A model generated the notes under the pieces. It saw only the letters and a program-made list of their open reading frames with translations, did no database searches and was not told the DNA's origin. The translations under genes and the position numbers were made by a program. From an uncultured beta proteobacterium (GTDB lineage Bacteria > Pseudomonadota > Gammaproteobacteria > Burkholderiales > Burkholderiaceae_C), in contig CAJAES010000119.1 in NCBI GenBank assembly GCA_903938815.1, positions 1-47,596 of the forward strand: a stretch of 47,596 nt of DNA. The letters are read 5' to 3'. Below, piece after piece: positions 26,523 through 34,073 of the stretch. How positions within the stretch are numbered: the first letter of the stretch is position 1; each line of letters begins with the position of its first letter.

Positions 26523-27380
26523 ATGAAAACTTTCAGCCGGGCGGCGGGCGTAGCCCTCCTGATCATCCTTGCGCTGCAGGGATGTTCCACGAACCCATCG
26601 GTGTCGGGAGGCGGATCGATCGAGGAGTTCAGCCGCGCCCTCGACGGCAAGCGGTACGAATTCGACCTCACAGGCCAGATCCTCGTGCCCAGCATGTCCG
26701 GGGTCCTCGTGACAGCGCAACGGATACCCAAAGGCCTGACGGTCGCTCTGGCACCCGCCCAAGAACGCTGTGTCCGCGATGGCGGCGAGCCCAGCTTCAC
26801 CGAGCTGCAGGCAGCCGGCCAGGCACAACTGCCCCAGCGCCTCCTGTGCCAGCGTGGCACGGTGCCGCTGTGGGTCCTGGACATCCGATACGGCAACGTG
26901 ACCACGAAGCCCGTCTTCGATGAGACTCTGAGAAAGTCGTTCTCGTACCTGGGGATGACGATCCGGACGCAGCTGCTGTCGGCCGACCAGTACGCCGCAC
27001 GACTGCGAGAAGAAGAAGCCCAAGCGCAGGAACGGGACAAGGCCGCAGCTGTGCAGCGGGAGCGCCAGGCCGCGCTCGAACGAGACCGTCAGCAGCGCAT
27101 CAAGGATCAGGATGCCGAAGCCCGGCGCATTGCAGCCCAGTGGCCAGCAAGGGTGTCTGCCTTCCAGGCCAACCTGAAAGTCGGCGACAGGTTCCAGTGG
27201 GCACGGCCTCCAGGAGGTGGCGGTCCATTCGTCGGCATGGTGGTCCGGATCGAAGGTGCACTGGCCTTCGTCCAGTTCGACAACCTGACGATCTCAGGCC
27301 AGCAGACCCGATACATCCCGAGGGCCGAGCTGGAGCCCTTCGATGGACCGACGCCGAACTTTCGGCGTTTGATCGACTGA
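26523..27380 (+). CDS. Lipoprotein, unknown function
   Basis: 285 residues starting at ATG 26523 after gggagaagc. The N-terminus is a lipoprotein signal: MKTF-R, hydrophobic VALLIILALQ, and lipobox LQGC. The mature part has a globular domain (about 40-150), then a charged coiled coil rich in Arg, Glu and Gln (about 160-200), then a C-terminal domain KVGDRFQWARPPGGGGPFVG-MVVRIEG that resembles a small beta-barrel. It is followed 2 bp later by another exported protein gene, so the two likely work together in the envelope. Confidence 0.8.
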   Translation: MKTFSRAAGVALLIILALQGCSTNPSVSGGGSIEEFSRALDGKRYEFDLTGQILVPSMSGVLVTAQRIPKGLTVALAPAQERCVRDGGEPSFTELQAAGQAQLPQRLLCQRGTVPLWVLDIRYGNVTTKPVFDETLRKSFSYLGMTIRTQLLSADQYAARLREEEAQAQERDKAAAVQRERQAALERDRQQRIKDQDAEARRIAAQWPARVSAFQANLKVGDRFQWARPPGGGGPFVGMVVRIEGALAFVQFDNLTISGQQTRYIPRAELEPFDGPTPNFRRLID

Positions 27381-27382
27381 GG

Positions 27383-28183
27383 ATGGCCAGCATGACAAGG
27401 GCCGTCTCCCTGAGCCTTCTTCTCGCGGCGCTGCAGGTGCCAGTCTTCGCCCAACCGCAGCAGCCTGAACCTGCAGGGCCAGCGGCATCGGAGCCCGCAG
27501 CTGCGAAAAAGACGCTGCTAGAACCGGCCGCCTTCACAACCAAGGCCAGCGGCCTGGTCGAGCTGGTGGTCGGACAAGACTCGCCAATCTATGCCGAGTT
27601 CCAGGGAAGCCCTGCCCTCACGCAGCGCCTACGCGAAGCACTTCAGGCGCGGGGCTTCGAGCTGGCAACGGATGCCAGCTCGTCGAAGGCGACCCTGCAG
27701 TTTCATGGGGAAATCGTGCTGATGGGCGGGCCCAAGTTCTACAAGGGCGTCAAGGCATCCATCGGCGAGGCGACCGAGAAGACGTTGAAGCTGGCCAAGG
27801 AAAGCGGCCAGGTGACGACGGCCGACATGGTGCAGACCACGGCCGGTGTTGCGCTGAACGCTGCGGCGCTCAACGCCAGCCTGAACAACTTCACCCGTGG
27901 CCTGGCCATCAGCGGCCTCGCCAACGCGCTGGGCGATGCCACAGGCATGCGCGCCTGGTTCAACACCGCTGTCGCTGGCGATCCGCGTGGCATCTGCCTG
28001 AGCCAGTGCGAGAACTGGAACAAGGTCAACCAGACGGTCTACCTGTGGGTGACGCTGGACTCGAAGACCTCCGGGCAGAAAGAGGTCCGCGTCCTGTCGA
28101 AGGCCTTCAGCGAGACGGTCGCTCCCGGCCAGGTGATCGCCTACGGCGTGGACAAGGCCATCGAGCTGATCCGCATCGACTAA
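27383..28183 (+). CDS. Exported hypothetical protein
   Basis: 266 residues from ATG 27383, the start right after the lipoprotein stop; an ATG three codons on (27392) is equally possible. A signal peptide is visible (TRAVSLSLLLAALQVPVFAQ). The mature protein has a beta-rich domain (ALTQRLREALQARGFELATD, then ATLQFHGEIVLM) and an Ala/Asn-rich helical middle. It resembles secreted proteins of unknown role on plasmids, but I cannot name a family. Confidence 0.75.
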   Translation: MASMTRAVSLSLLLAALQVPVFAQPQQPEPAGPAASEPAAAKKTLLEPAAFTTKASGLVELVVGQDSPIYAEFQGSPALTQRLREALQARGFELATDASSSKATLQFHGEIVLMGGPKFYKGVKASIGEATEKTLKLAKESGQVTTADMVQTTAGVALNAAALNASLNNFTRGLAISGLANALGDATGMRAWFNTAVAGDPRGICLSQCENWNKVNQTVYLWVTLDSKTSGQKEVRVLSKAFSETVAPGQVIAYGVDKAIELIRID

Positions 28184-28549
28184 GCCGCCGAAGTGCCCAA
28201 GTGATCGATGACGTCCCGCGCAGTGGCACATCAGTCCGGCCGAAGCAACCCAGCGATCTCCTGCTCGATCTCCACCACGGTGCGGTGTGCGTGGCTGTAT
28301 GAAGTTGCAGTTGGTGGATGCCGATGTGCGGGCACCGGACGGCAGCGCCGCGTTCGCTGCGCCCTCCGAGCAGCCAATCGACGGACGGGTGTGCGGTCGC
28401 GCCGGCCTGTTCAAGGACCGCCTCACCCCGTCCGCCAACCTGGTTCGGGACAACGACCGCGGGTCGCGCGACCGAGCCGGCTCCAGAACCGGGGCATCAT
28501 CGGGTATCTTCGTCCCGTTTGGTCCATGCTACCCATATCTGCACCAGCA
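28184..28549. other. Intergenic region between envelope genes and the biosynthetic cluster
   Basis: About 366 bp. Frames are open but without a ribosome site or recognisable product. It must hold the promoter of the phosphopantetheinyl transferase gene; I see no clear -35/-10 pair. Confidence 0.5.
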
Positions 28550-29320
28550 ATGAACGCGTCGCACCGCTCAGGCGGCGAGCCGCCGGCGCCCGGCGAAGTC
28601 CAGGTGTGGTTCGCCTGGCTGGCCGACCTTCGGTCCCGGCAGCAGGCGCTCTCCAAAATGCTGGCCCCGGCAGAACTGGCAACCGCGGCCCGTTTCGTGC
28701 GCGAGGCCGATCGGGTTCGATCGATCGGTGCCAGAGGATTGCTGCGCGCGGTGATCGCTTCTTGCCTGGACGCTGCGCCCCGCGATCTGGACGTCGTGAC
28801 GGGCCCGTTCGGCAAGCCCGAGCTGGCATCGGCCGGCCGGCAGATGCCGTCATTCAGCGTCTCGCACAGCGGCGAACTGGTGGTGTTGGCGGTGGCTGGG
28901 CCGGACGCTGACGTCGGTGTGGACGTGGAGCACCGACGGGCGCTCCCGGACTGGACCCAGCTCGCAGCCCGGCACTTCCATCCGCAAGAGGTGGCTGAAC
29001 TGCTCGACCTGCCACCGACGCTCGGGCATGCCGCCTTCTTTGATTGCTGGACGCGCAAGGAGGCCGTCGCCAAGGCCTGCGGGAGGGGACTGTCGCTGCC
29101 CCTGGCCTCGTTTCGGGTAAGCATCGGCACACCGCACGAGGCGCGACTGCTGGACGCGACGGGCCTGCCCGTGGCGGCGGCGCCCTGGGCGCTGGTGCCG
29201 CTGATGCTGGCCGATGGCTACGCCGCCGCCCTGGCCGTGACGGGCTTGCCGCCCCATCGGGTGAGCCACGCGCAGTTCGATACCGACGACAGACGATGGC
29301 AGCGGGTGTTGCGTGCATGA
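28550..29320 (+). CDS. Sfp-type 4'-phosphopantetheinyl transferase
   Basis: 256 residues from the ATG at 28550 (28526 is possible; neither has a good ribosome site). Conserved Sfp/HetI-type motifs: GPFGKPELAS, FSVSHSGELVVLAV, DADVGVDVEH (Mg-binding D and E) and FFDCWTRKEAVAKACGRGLS (W-x-x-K-E-A). It moves phosphopantetheine from CoA to the carrier serine of the PCP (S548 of the NRPS) and the ACP (S959 of the PKS) in the adjacent cluster. It faces the biosynthetic operon tail-to-tail, 55 bp apart. Plasmid carriage makes the cluster independent of the host enzyme. Confidence 0.92.
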   Translation: MNASHRSGGEPPAPGEVQVWFAWLADLRSRQQALSKMLAPAELATAARFVREADRVRSIGARGLLRAVIASCLDAAPRDLDVVTGPFGKPELASAGRQMPSFSVSHSGELVVLAVAGPDADVGVDVEHRRALPDWTQLAARHFHPQEVAELLDLPPTLGHAAFFDCWTRKEAVAKACGRGLSLPLASFRVSIGTPHEARLLDATGLPVAAAPWALVPLMLADGYAAALAVTGLPPHRVSHAQFDTDDRRWQRVLRA

Positions 29321-29375
29321 TCCGCCTGCGCCCGGGGCCCGGTGCCGGTGACTGGCGCAGCGAACAGGCGGAGTT

Positions 29376-29957
29376 TCAGGGCTGAACCGGCACCGCCAGC
29401 CGCTCGTCCGCTGCGGGCTCCAGCCGAACTGCCCTGCTCCGGCGGCGTTCGATCTCTTCGAGCAGGCCGGCCACCATGGATATGCAGTAGGACCGCGCGC
29501 ACGGTGTCCATGCCTGGGCACCTTGCTCGTGATCGCGCGGAGATACGGCCATCTGCTCGACGATCACCGGAACATGCAGATTGCGCAACACCGTGCGCAT
29601 TGCGCTCAAGGTGCCTACTCCGGAGCGCGGGCTGCCTGCAGTCACCAGCATTGCGGCAGGCTTTCCCTCAACCAGACCGATTTCCAGGTAGTCCAGCAGG
29701 TTCTTCAGTCCGCCGCTGAAGCTGCCGTGGTATTCCGGGCTGCCGATGACGAGTGCCGTGGCCTCGCGGACGGCTTGCCGCCATGCTGCCGCCTGCGGCG
29801 CCGCACAGGCCTTCATGCCGTACAACGGCAGGTCCAGATCGTGCACGCCGAGGCGGCGGGTTTCGCACCCGCGCTCGATCAGCAATTGCTGAACCAGGTC
29901 CAAGGCCTGGCTGGTCAGGCCATCTGGCCTTGGACTTCCGCACACAAGGAGGATCAT
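29376..29957 (-). CDS. NAD(P)H-dependent FMN reductase
   Basis: 193 residues. Flavodoxin-like fold with the family signatures LLVCGSPRPDGLTSQAL (phosphate loop), VIGSPEYHGSFSGGLKNLLD and PAAMLVTAGSPRSGVGTL (FMN binding). It would supply FMNH2 to the luciferase-like monooxygenase at 34073-35230, which has no reductase of its own. Start ATG 29957 overlaps the upstream GST-like stop (ATGA), so it is the last gene of the biosynthetic operon. C-terminal 15 residues are rich in Arg and Pro. Confidence 0.9.
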   Translation of the reverse strand: MILLVCGSPRPDGLTSQALDLVQQLLIERGCETRRLGVHDLDLPLYGMKACAAPQAAAWRQAVREATALVIGSPEYHGSFSGGLKNLLDYLEIGLVEGKPAAMLVTAGSPRSGVGTLSAMRTVLRNLHVPVIVEQMAVSPRDHEQGAQAWTPCARSYCISMVAGLLEEIERRRSRAVRLEPAADERLAVPVQP

Positions 29958-30613
29958 TCGCGCGAAAACCCATGCATGGCGCCTTGGACCAACCCTTGCC
30001 GCCACGGGCCCAGCAGCATGCGCCGGCGGACGGCGGGCTGCGTCATCCAGTCGCTTGCCGCTTTGCCACCGAGCAGCGCCTGGACTCTGTCCGATGCAGG
30101 TCGATCGAGCAGACCGCGCACCGCCAGCAACTCCGCCAACACGGCCATGGCGGTGACGCTGCATCGCGCAAGCGGTGTTCCGGATCCCCCTTGTGACATG
30201 GACGCACGCACGCGCTGGGCAAGTTCGGGATCCGCGCACACGTTGGCGCTTGGCAACGAAAGCAGGAAGGGGCTGACGCCGTTGCACAGGGCCACGATGC
30301 CTGCACACGCATCTCGCGCACGTGCCCGCGCTACTAATTCGCCTGGCCAGACGCCGGCCTGGGGCCACAGCTCGTGGACTGTTTCCACCACGGCCATCAG
30401 CTGCGAGACCTCGATGCCGCCGACCACGCAGGACGGCTGGAGGTGGCGGCATGGCGCCGGCATGCGCGGCTGTGCCGGGCCTTCTTCCTGCAAGCTCACC
30501 GCCAGGTTGGCCCCACGGCAGATCAGCCATACTGGTAACGAGTAAGCTAGCGTGTCATTCGGACGCACCCGGATCACGATGGCCGCCGCCGGCCGCTCGA
30601 AGGGCGCTGGCAT
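29954..30613 (-). CDS. Glutathione S-transferase-like protein
   Basis: 219 residues from ATG 30613 (TGATG overlap with the previous stop; a TTG lies directly ahead). The pattern fits a two-domain GST: thioredoxin-like N-half (LAYSLPVWLICRGANLAVSL, then CVVGGIEVSQLMAVVETVHE) and helical C-half (LWPGELVARARARDACAGIV by analogy with LWP-D-ARARAR). The usual N-terminal catalytic Ser/Cys and the V-P-x-L loop are weak (SCVVGG, not VPVL), so glutathione chemistry is uncertain. It may isomerise or detoxify a pathway intermediate, or bind it. Family call by eye. Confidence 0.6.
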   Translation of the reverse strand: MPAPFERPAAAIVIRVRPNDTLAYSLPVWLICRGANLAVSLQEEGPAQPRMPAPCRHLQPSCVVGGIEVSQLMAVVETVHELWPQAGVWPGELVARARARDACAGIVALCNGVSPFLLSLPSANVCADPELAQRVRASMSQGGSGTPLARCSVTAMAVLAELLAVRGLLDRPASDRVQALLGGKAASDWMTQPAVRRRMLLGPWRQGLVQGAMHGFSRE

Positions 30614-31908
30614 CAATGGATCCCAAGCACCGGATGGATCACCACTGAGTGGCCCGGCCCCGCGGCCTCGTACAGGGCCGGCAGCATATTGTTTAGCTGG
30701 CTGCTGGTGATGTCATGGGTGATGATGATCAGGTCGGTCTGTTCGTGCTGGCCGCCGTCCTGCAGTAGCGCATTCACCGAGACGTTGGCCTGCGCCAGCA
30801 CGGTGCTCACCTTGGCCAGCACGCCGGCCTTGTCGTCCAGCCGGAGCCGGATGTAGAAGGCGCCAACGCGGTCGCGCGTGTAGGCGACCCCCTGGGCCCG
30901 CCTGTGGCCGTGGCCGAAGCCCATGTTATAGGCGCCACCCGCACCGCCCGCGTCCTCGCGGTTGGCAAGCTCGATCAGATCGGCAAGCACGGCGCTGGAG
31001 GTCTGCCGGCCGCCGGCGCCCGAACCGTACAGGAAGGCGGGACCCAGCAGGTCACCCTTCAGCGCGATGCCGTTCATGGAGTCGCTCACCTTCGCCAGCA
31101 TCGACGCGATCGGCACCAGCGTAGGCTGGACACTGACGTCGAGGCCCTCGGGGCCCATGCTGGCCTGGGCGATGAGCTTGATCTGGTAGCCCAGCCGCTT
31201 GGCGAACCCGATGTCCAGCCGGTCGATGTCCTGGATGCCTTTGAACTGCACGGCAGAGAAATCGATGGGCACGCCGAAGCTCAGCGACGCGAGCAGGATG
31301 AGCTTGTGCGCTGCGTCCTCGCCGCTGACGTCAAGCGTGGGGTCGGCTTCGGCGTAGCCCCTGCGCTGGGCCTCAGCCACGGCACCGGCGAAGTCGGCAC
31401 CATGCTCGCTCATCTGCGATAGCACGTAGTTGGACGTACCGTTCAGGATGCCCGTGATCGACGAGATGCGGTTGGCTGCGGCCGACTCCCGCAAGGTCTT
31501 GATGATCGGGATGGACACGGCCACTGCGCCTTCGAACAGCACATTGCGGCCCACTTCCTCGGCCATCGACATGATCTCTTCGCCATGCTTGGCCAGCAGC
31601 GCCTTGTTGGCCGTGATGACATGCTTGCGGTTCGACAGCGCCCGCAGCACCAGCTGCCGGCCCAGCGGCACGTCGCCCGTGAGCTCCAGCACCACGTCCA
31701 CCTGTGGGTCGTCGACCAGGCCCCAGCAGTCGTTCGAGACGACACAGCCGGCGGGCACCTTGCCCTCGGCACGGGCCGGCGTGCGCGTGGCGACACGCAC
31801 GAACTTGATGGGCCTGCGTGTCTTGGCGCGGATGAGCTCTTGGTTGGCCATGAAGCTCTCGATCGTCGCGGCTGCGACATTGCCAAAACCCAGGACTGCT
31901 GCTTTCAT
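30613..31908 (-). CDS. Divergent homoserine dehydrogenase, probable resistant target
   Basis: 431 residues with the full homoserine dehydrogenase plan: Rossmann domain, catalytic domain and C-terminal ACT domain (VGAFYIRLRLDDKAGVLAKV, about 348-425). Catalytic residues are kept: K102 in ITANKALLAKHG, GILNGTSNYVL, and D198/K202 in GEDAAHK. The nicotinamide loop is altered: GFGNVAAA where G-x-G-x-V-G is usual, ELTGDV for the common E-x-I-G-G, and FEGAVAVSIP for AVAGGIP. The start is fixed by aagggaaag 4 nt upstream. As the only primary-metabolism gene inside a biosynthetic operon, it is most likely a self-resistance copy of the product's target; precursor supply (homoserine) is the alternative. 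Confidence 0.9.
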   Translation of the reverse strand: MKAAVLGFGNVAAATIESFMANQELIRAKTRRPIKFVRVATRTPARAEGKVPAGCVVSNDCWGLVDDPQVDVVLELTGDVPLGRQLVLRALSNRKHVITANKALLAKHGEEIMSMAEEVGRNVLFEGAVAVSIPIIKTLRESAAANRISSITGILNGTSNYVLSQMSEHGADFAGAVAEAQRRGYAEADPTLDVSGEDAAHKLILLASLSFGVPIDFSAVQFKGIQDIDRLDIGFAKRLGYQIKLIAQASMGPEGLDVSVQPTLVPIASMLAKVSDSMNGIALKGDLLGPAFLYGSGAGGRQTSSAVLADLIELANREDAGGAGGAYNMGFGHGHRRAQGVAYTRDRVGAFYIRLRLDDKAGVLAKVSTVLAQANVSVNALLQDGGQHEQTDLIIITHDITSSQLNNMLPALYEAAGPGHSVVIHPVLGIH

Positions 31909-31935
31909 GAACTTTCCCTTCGTGGTGGGGTTGGC

Positions 31936-32751
31936 CTAGGCAATGGTTGACTGCGCTGAGCCCGCCGCCTGGGCAGCCTGACCAGCAGGCACTGGTCCAG
32001 AGCGCGCGTCCATGCCGAGGGCGGACGGCGGCAGCCAACGCACCAATTGCTGCTGGAAGGCGGCGGAGCCCAGCAGGTGACCGAGGGCGTCGTCCACGGC
32101 AGACAGCAACTCGCGGTCAGCCTGGCGGAGCATGAAGCCATACGCTTCCTGGCCCAGCCTCTGGTCAAGCACTATCGTTGCGCTTTCGCCGGCACGGCTC
32201 AGTAAGGAAGCCAGGATCACCTCGTCGGCCACCAGGCCGTCCAGGCTGGGGTCGAAGCGGTAGGCATCGAAGGCCTGGCCGATGCTGGGCTGTCCATGAA
32301 ACTCGAAGCGCCATCCGGCCGGCGGCTCCTGGAGCAGCGCCGCCTGGCTGGTCGAACCCTCAATGCCGGTAATGCGCAGCGTCCGGCCGGGGTTGGCAGC
32401 GGCACTGCCGCGCAAGGCCACCCGGTGCGACGTGCAGAAAATGGGCTGGCTGAACGCCACCCGTTGCCGGCGCTGCGCCGTGATGGTGGTGGAGCCGCAC
32501 TCCATGTCGAACTCGCCGGCCAGCAGCATGGCCTCCCGGGTTGTGGACGTCGTCTCCACCGCAACAATGGCCAGCGGGCCGCCGCAGACCGCGGACAGCC
32601 GGTGCACCACGGCCTGCGCCAGATCCACCGAGTAGCCAACGGGCTCGAAGGCGCCACCGACGGCCGACGAGAACGGCGGTGTATGCCGCTGGTAGCCGAT
32701 GCGGATTTCGCCGCGCCGGGCCAGCCGCGCCAGGGTCAGTTCGTCCAGCAT
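31936..32751 (-). CDS. Periplasmic-binding-protein-like protein without signal peptide
   Basis: 271 residues. It is a type 2 periplasmic binding protein fold (SBP_bac_3): RGEIRIGYQRHTPPFSS, GYSVDLAQAVVHRL, and MECGSTTITAQRRQRVAFSQ. The ECGSTT signature is that of the Glu/Asp-binding (GltI-type) subfamily. Unlike a true transport protein it begins MLDELTLARLARRG with no signal peptide, overlaps the thioesterase gene by 16 bp and has no permease near it. It should therefore stay in the cytoplasm. Cyclohexadienyl dehydratases show that this fold can become an enzyme. It may bind or convert an aspartate-derived intermediate. Confidence 0.8.
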   Translation of the reverse strand: MLDELTLARLARRGEIRIGYQRHTPPFSSAVGGAFEPVGYSVDLAQAVVHRLSAVCGGPLAIVAVETTSTTREAMLLAGEFDMECGSTTITAQRRQRVAFSQPIFCTSHRVALRGSAAANPGRTLRITGIEGSTSQAALLQEPPAGWRFEFHGQPSIGQAFDAYRFDPSLDGLVADEVILASLLSRAGESATIVLDQRLGQEAYGFMLRQADRELLSAVDDALGHLLGSAAFQQQLVRWLPPSALGMDARSGPVPAGQAAQAAGSAQSTIA

Positions 32752-33503
32752 GTCGGCCGGGCTCCTTCCAGCAGTTCGCGGATCACACGGATCACGGCGT
32801 GTGGCCGGTTCAGCAGATGCAGGTGCCCGCCGGGCAGCCGGTGGACCTGGAACGCGCCTGTGGTGAAGCGGCGCCAGTCCGACATCTGCGCGCATGTGGC
32901 CAGTTGATCGTCCTGGGCACACAGGCAGGTCAGGTCTACCGGCAGCGGCCCGGGCAATTCGCGATCGAATTCGCGCCGCATCCAGGCCATGTCCTGGTCC
33001 AGGGTCTGCCGCAGCAACTGCTGCAACTCGGGCAGCGCCAGTGCCTGAGGCGGGGCTTCGCCCAACAGCCTGAACCAGTCGTCCAGGCTGGATGCCGGGT
33101 TCCAGGCGGCCGGCACCGGCGCCAGGGGCGCGCGCGACGACACCACCACCGCTGCGCGCTGCCCGTGCGTGCGCCACAGCTCCGCAGCAACCCACCAAGC
33201 GATGGTGGCGCCCATGCTGTGGCCCAGCAAGACCAGGTGCTCGCGGTCCGCACCGGCCAATGCGGCCGCCAGGCGGCGTGCCAGGTCGGGAAGCGCCTCC
33301 TGCAGGGGCTCGTCCAGCCTGTCCTCGCGGCCCGGCAACTGCACCAGCGCGAGATCGGCGCAATCGGCCAGCTGCCGTGGCCAGGCGGCGAAGCTGGCCG
33401 CCCCGCCACCAGCGTGATGCAGGCACACCAGCAGGCGGTCCCGCCCATGGTCGTGCCATCGCAGCAGGCGGCCGTCGGCAGGCAAGGCAGGCGCGGTCGA
33501 CAT
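32736..33503 (-). CDS. Type II (editing/release) thioesterase
   Basis: 255 residues, the normal size. Alpha/beta-hydrolase with LVCLHHAGGGAASFAAWPRQ near the start, nucleophile S96 in LLGHSMGA, and the final histidine in PGGHLHLLNRPH, the layout of NRPS/PKS-associated thioesterases. As neither synthetase carries a TE domain, it could hydrolyse the finished chain from the ACP as well as clear misprimed carriers. 18 bp after the gamma-CA gene. Confidence 0.93.
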   Translation of the reverse strand: MSTAPALPADGRLLRWHDHGRDRLLVCLHHAGGGAASFAAWPRQLADCADLALVQLPGREDRLDEPLQEALPDLARRLAAALAGADREHLVLLGHSMGATIAWWVAAELWRTHGQRAAVVVSSRAPLAPVPAAWNPASSLDDWFRLLGEAPPQALALPELQQLLRQTLDQDMAWMRREFDRELPGPLPVDLTCLCAQDDQLATCAQMSDWRRFTTGAFQVHRLPGGHLHLLNRPHAVIRVIRELLEGARPTCWTN

Positions 33504-33521
33504 CAGCGCTGCAGGGACAGA

Positions 33522-34073
33522 TCAGCCGGGCAAGGCGCGGTGGCCGGTGGCTTCCACCGGCTGCAACCCGGTGCGGTAGGCGGCGGCGAGGTCGCGGTAC
33601 TCCTGCGCGGTGTCCCGGTGCGCCAGAACGTCGCTCTCGCTCAGGGCCATCAGCACACGGGCAGGATTGCCAGAGATCAGGCTGCGCGGCGGCGGATTGG
33701 GTCCGGCGCTCACCAGCGTGCCGGCCGTGACCATGCTGTCCGGCGGCACCTGCGCGCCATTGAGCACCACCGCGCCGATGCCGATCACGGAGTTCCTGCC
33801 GATGGTGCAGCCGTGCAGGATGACACCATGGCCCACGGTGACGTCTTCGCCGATGCTGAGGGCAAAGCCTGGGTCGGCATGCAGCACCGCGCGCTCCTGG
33901 ATGTTGCTGCCGGGCTCAATGACGATGGGTGCCTTGTCCCCTCGGATGACCACGCCCGGCCAGACGCTGACATGGGCGCCGATCTCGACGTCGCCGATGA
34001 TGACGGCGTCCTCGAAGATGTAGGCGCTGGGGTGGATGCGCGGCGTCTGTCCGCGAAAGCTGTAGAGCTTCAT
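33522..34073 (-). CDS. Gamma-carbonic-anhydrase-fold hexapeptide protein
   Basis: 183 residues with left-handed beta-helix repeats (AYIFEDAVIIGDVEIGAHVS, then VWPGVVIRGDKAPIVIEPGS). Three metal-ligand histidines are in place: H65 (AVLHAD), H82 and H87 (VGHGVILHGC). Relatives act as carbonic anhydrases, carnitine or other acyl-transfer helpers, or thioesterases (PaaY type). Inside a synthetase operon it might act on an acyl thioester or manage CO2 from decarboxylation. ATGA overlap with the monooxygenase gene. Confidence 0.88.
   Translation of the reverse strand: MKLYSFRGQTPRIHPSAYIFEDAVIIGDVEIGAHVSVWPGVVIRGDKAPIVIEPGSNIQERAVLHADPGFALSIGEDVTVGHGVILHGCTIGRNSVIGIGAVVLNGAQVPPDSMVTAGTLVSAGPNPPPRSLISGNPARVLMALSESDVLAHRDTAQEYRDLAAAYRTGLQPVEATGHRALPG

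Noticed and set aside
30613..31908. Housekeeping homoserine dehydrogenase moved by chance
   Set aside because: It is embedded mid-operon with tight spacing to tailoring genes and has altered cofactor-loop glycines, so a cluster-specific role is more likely, though not proven.
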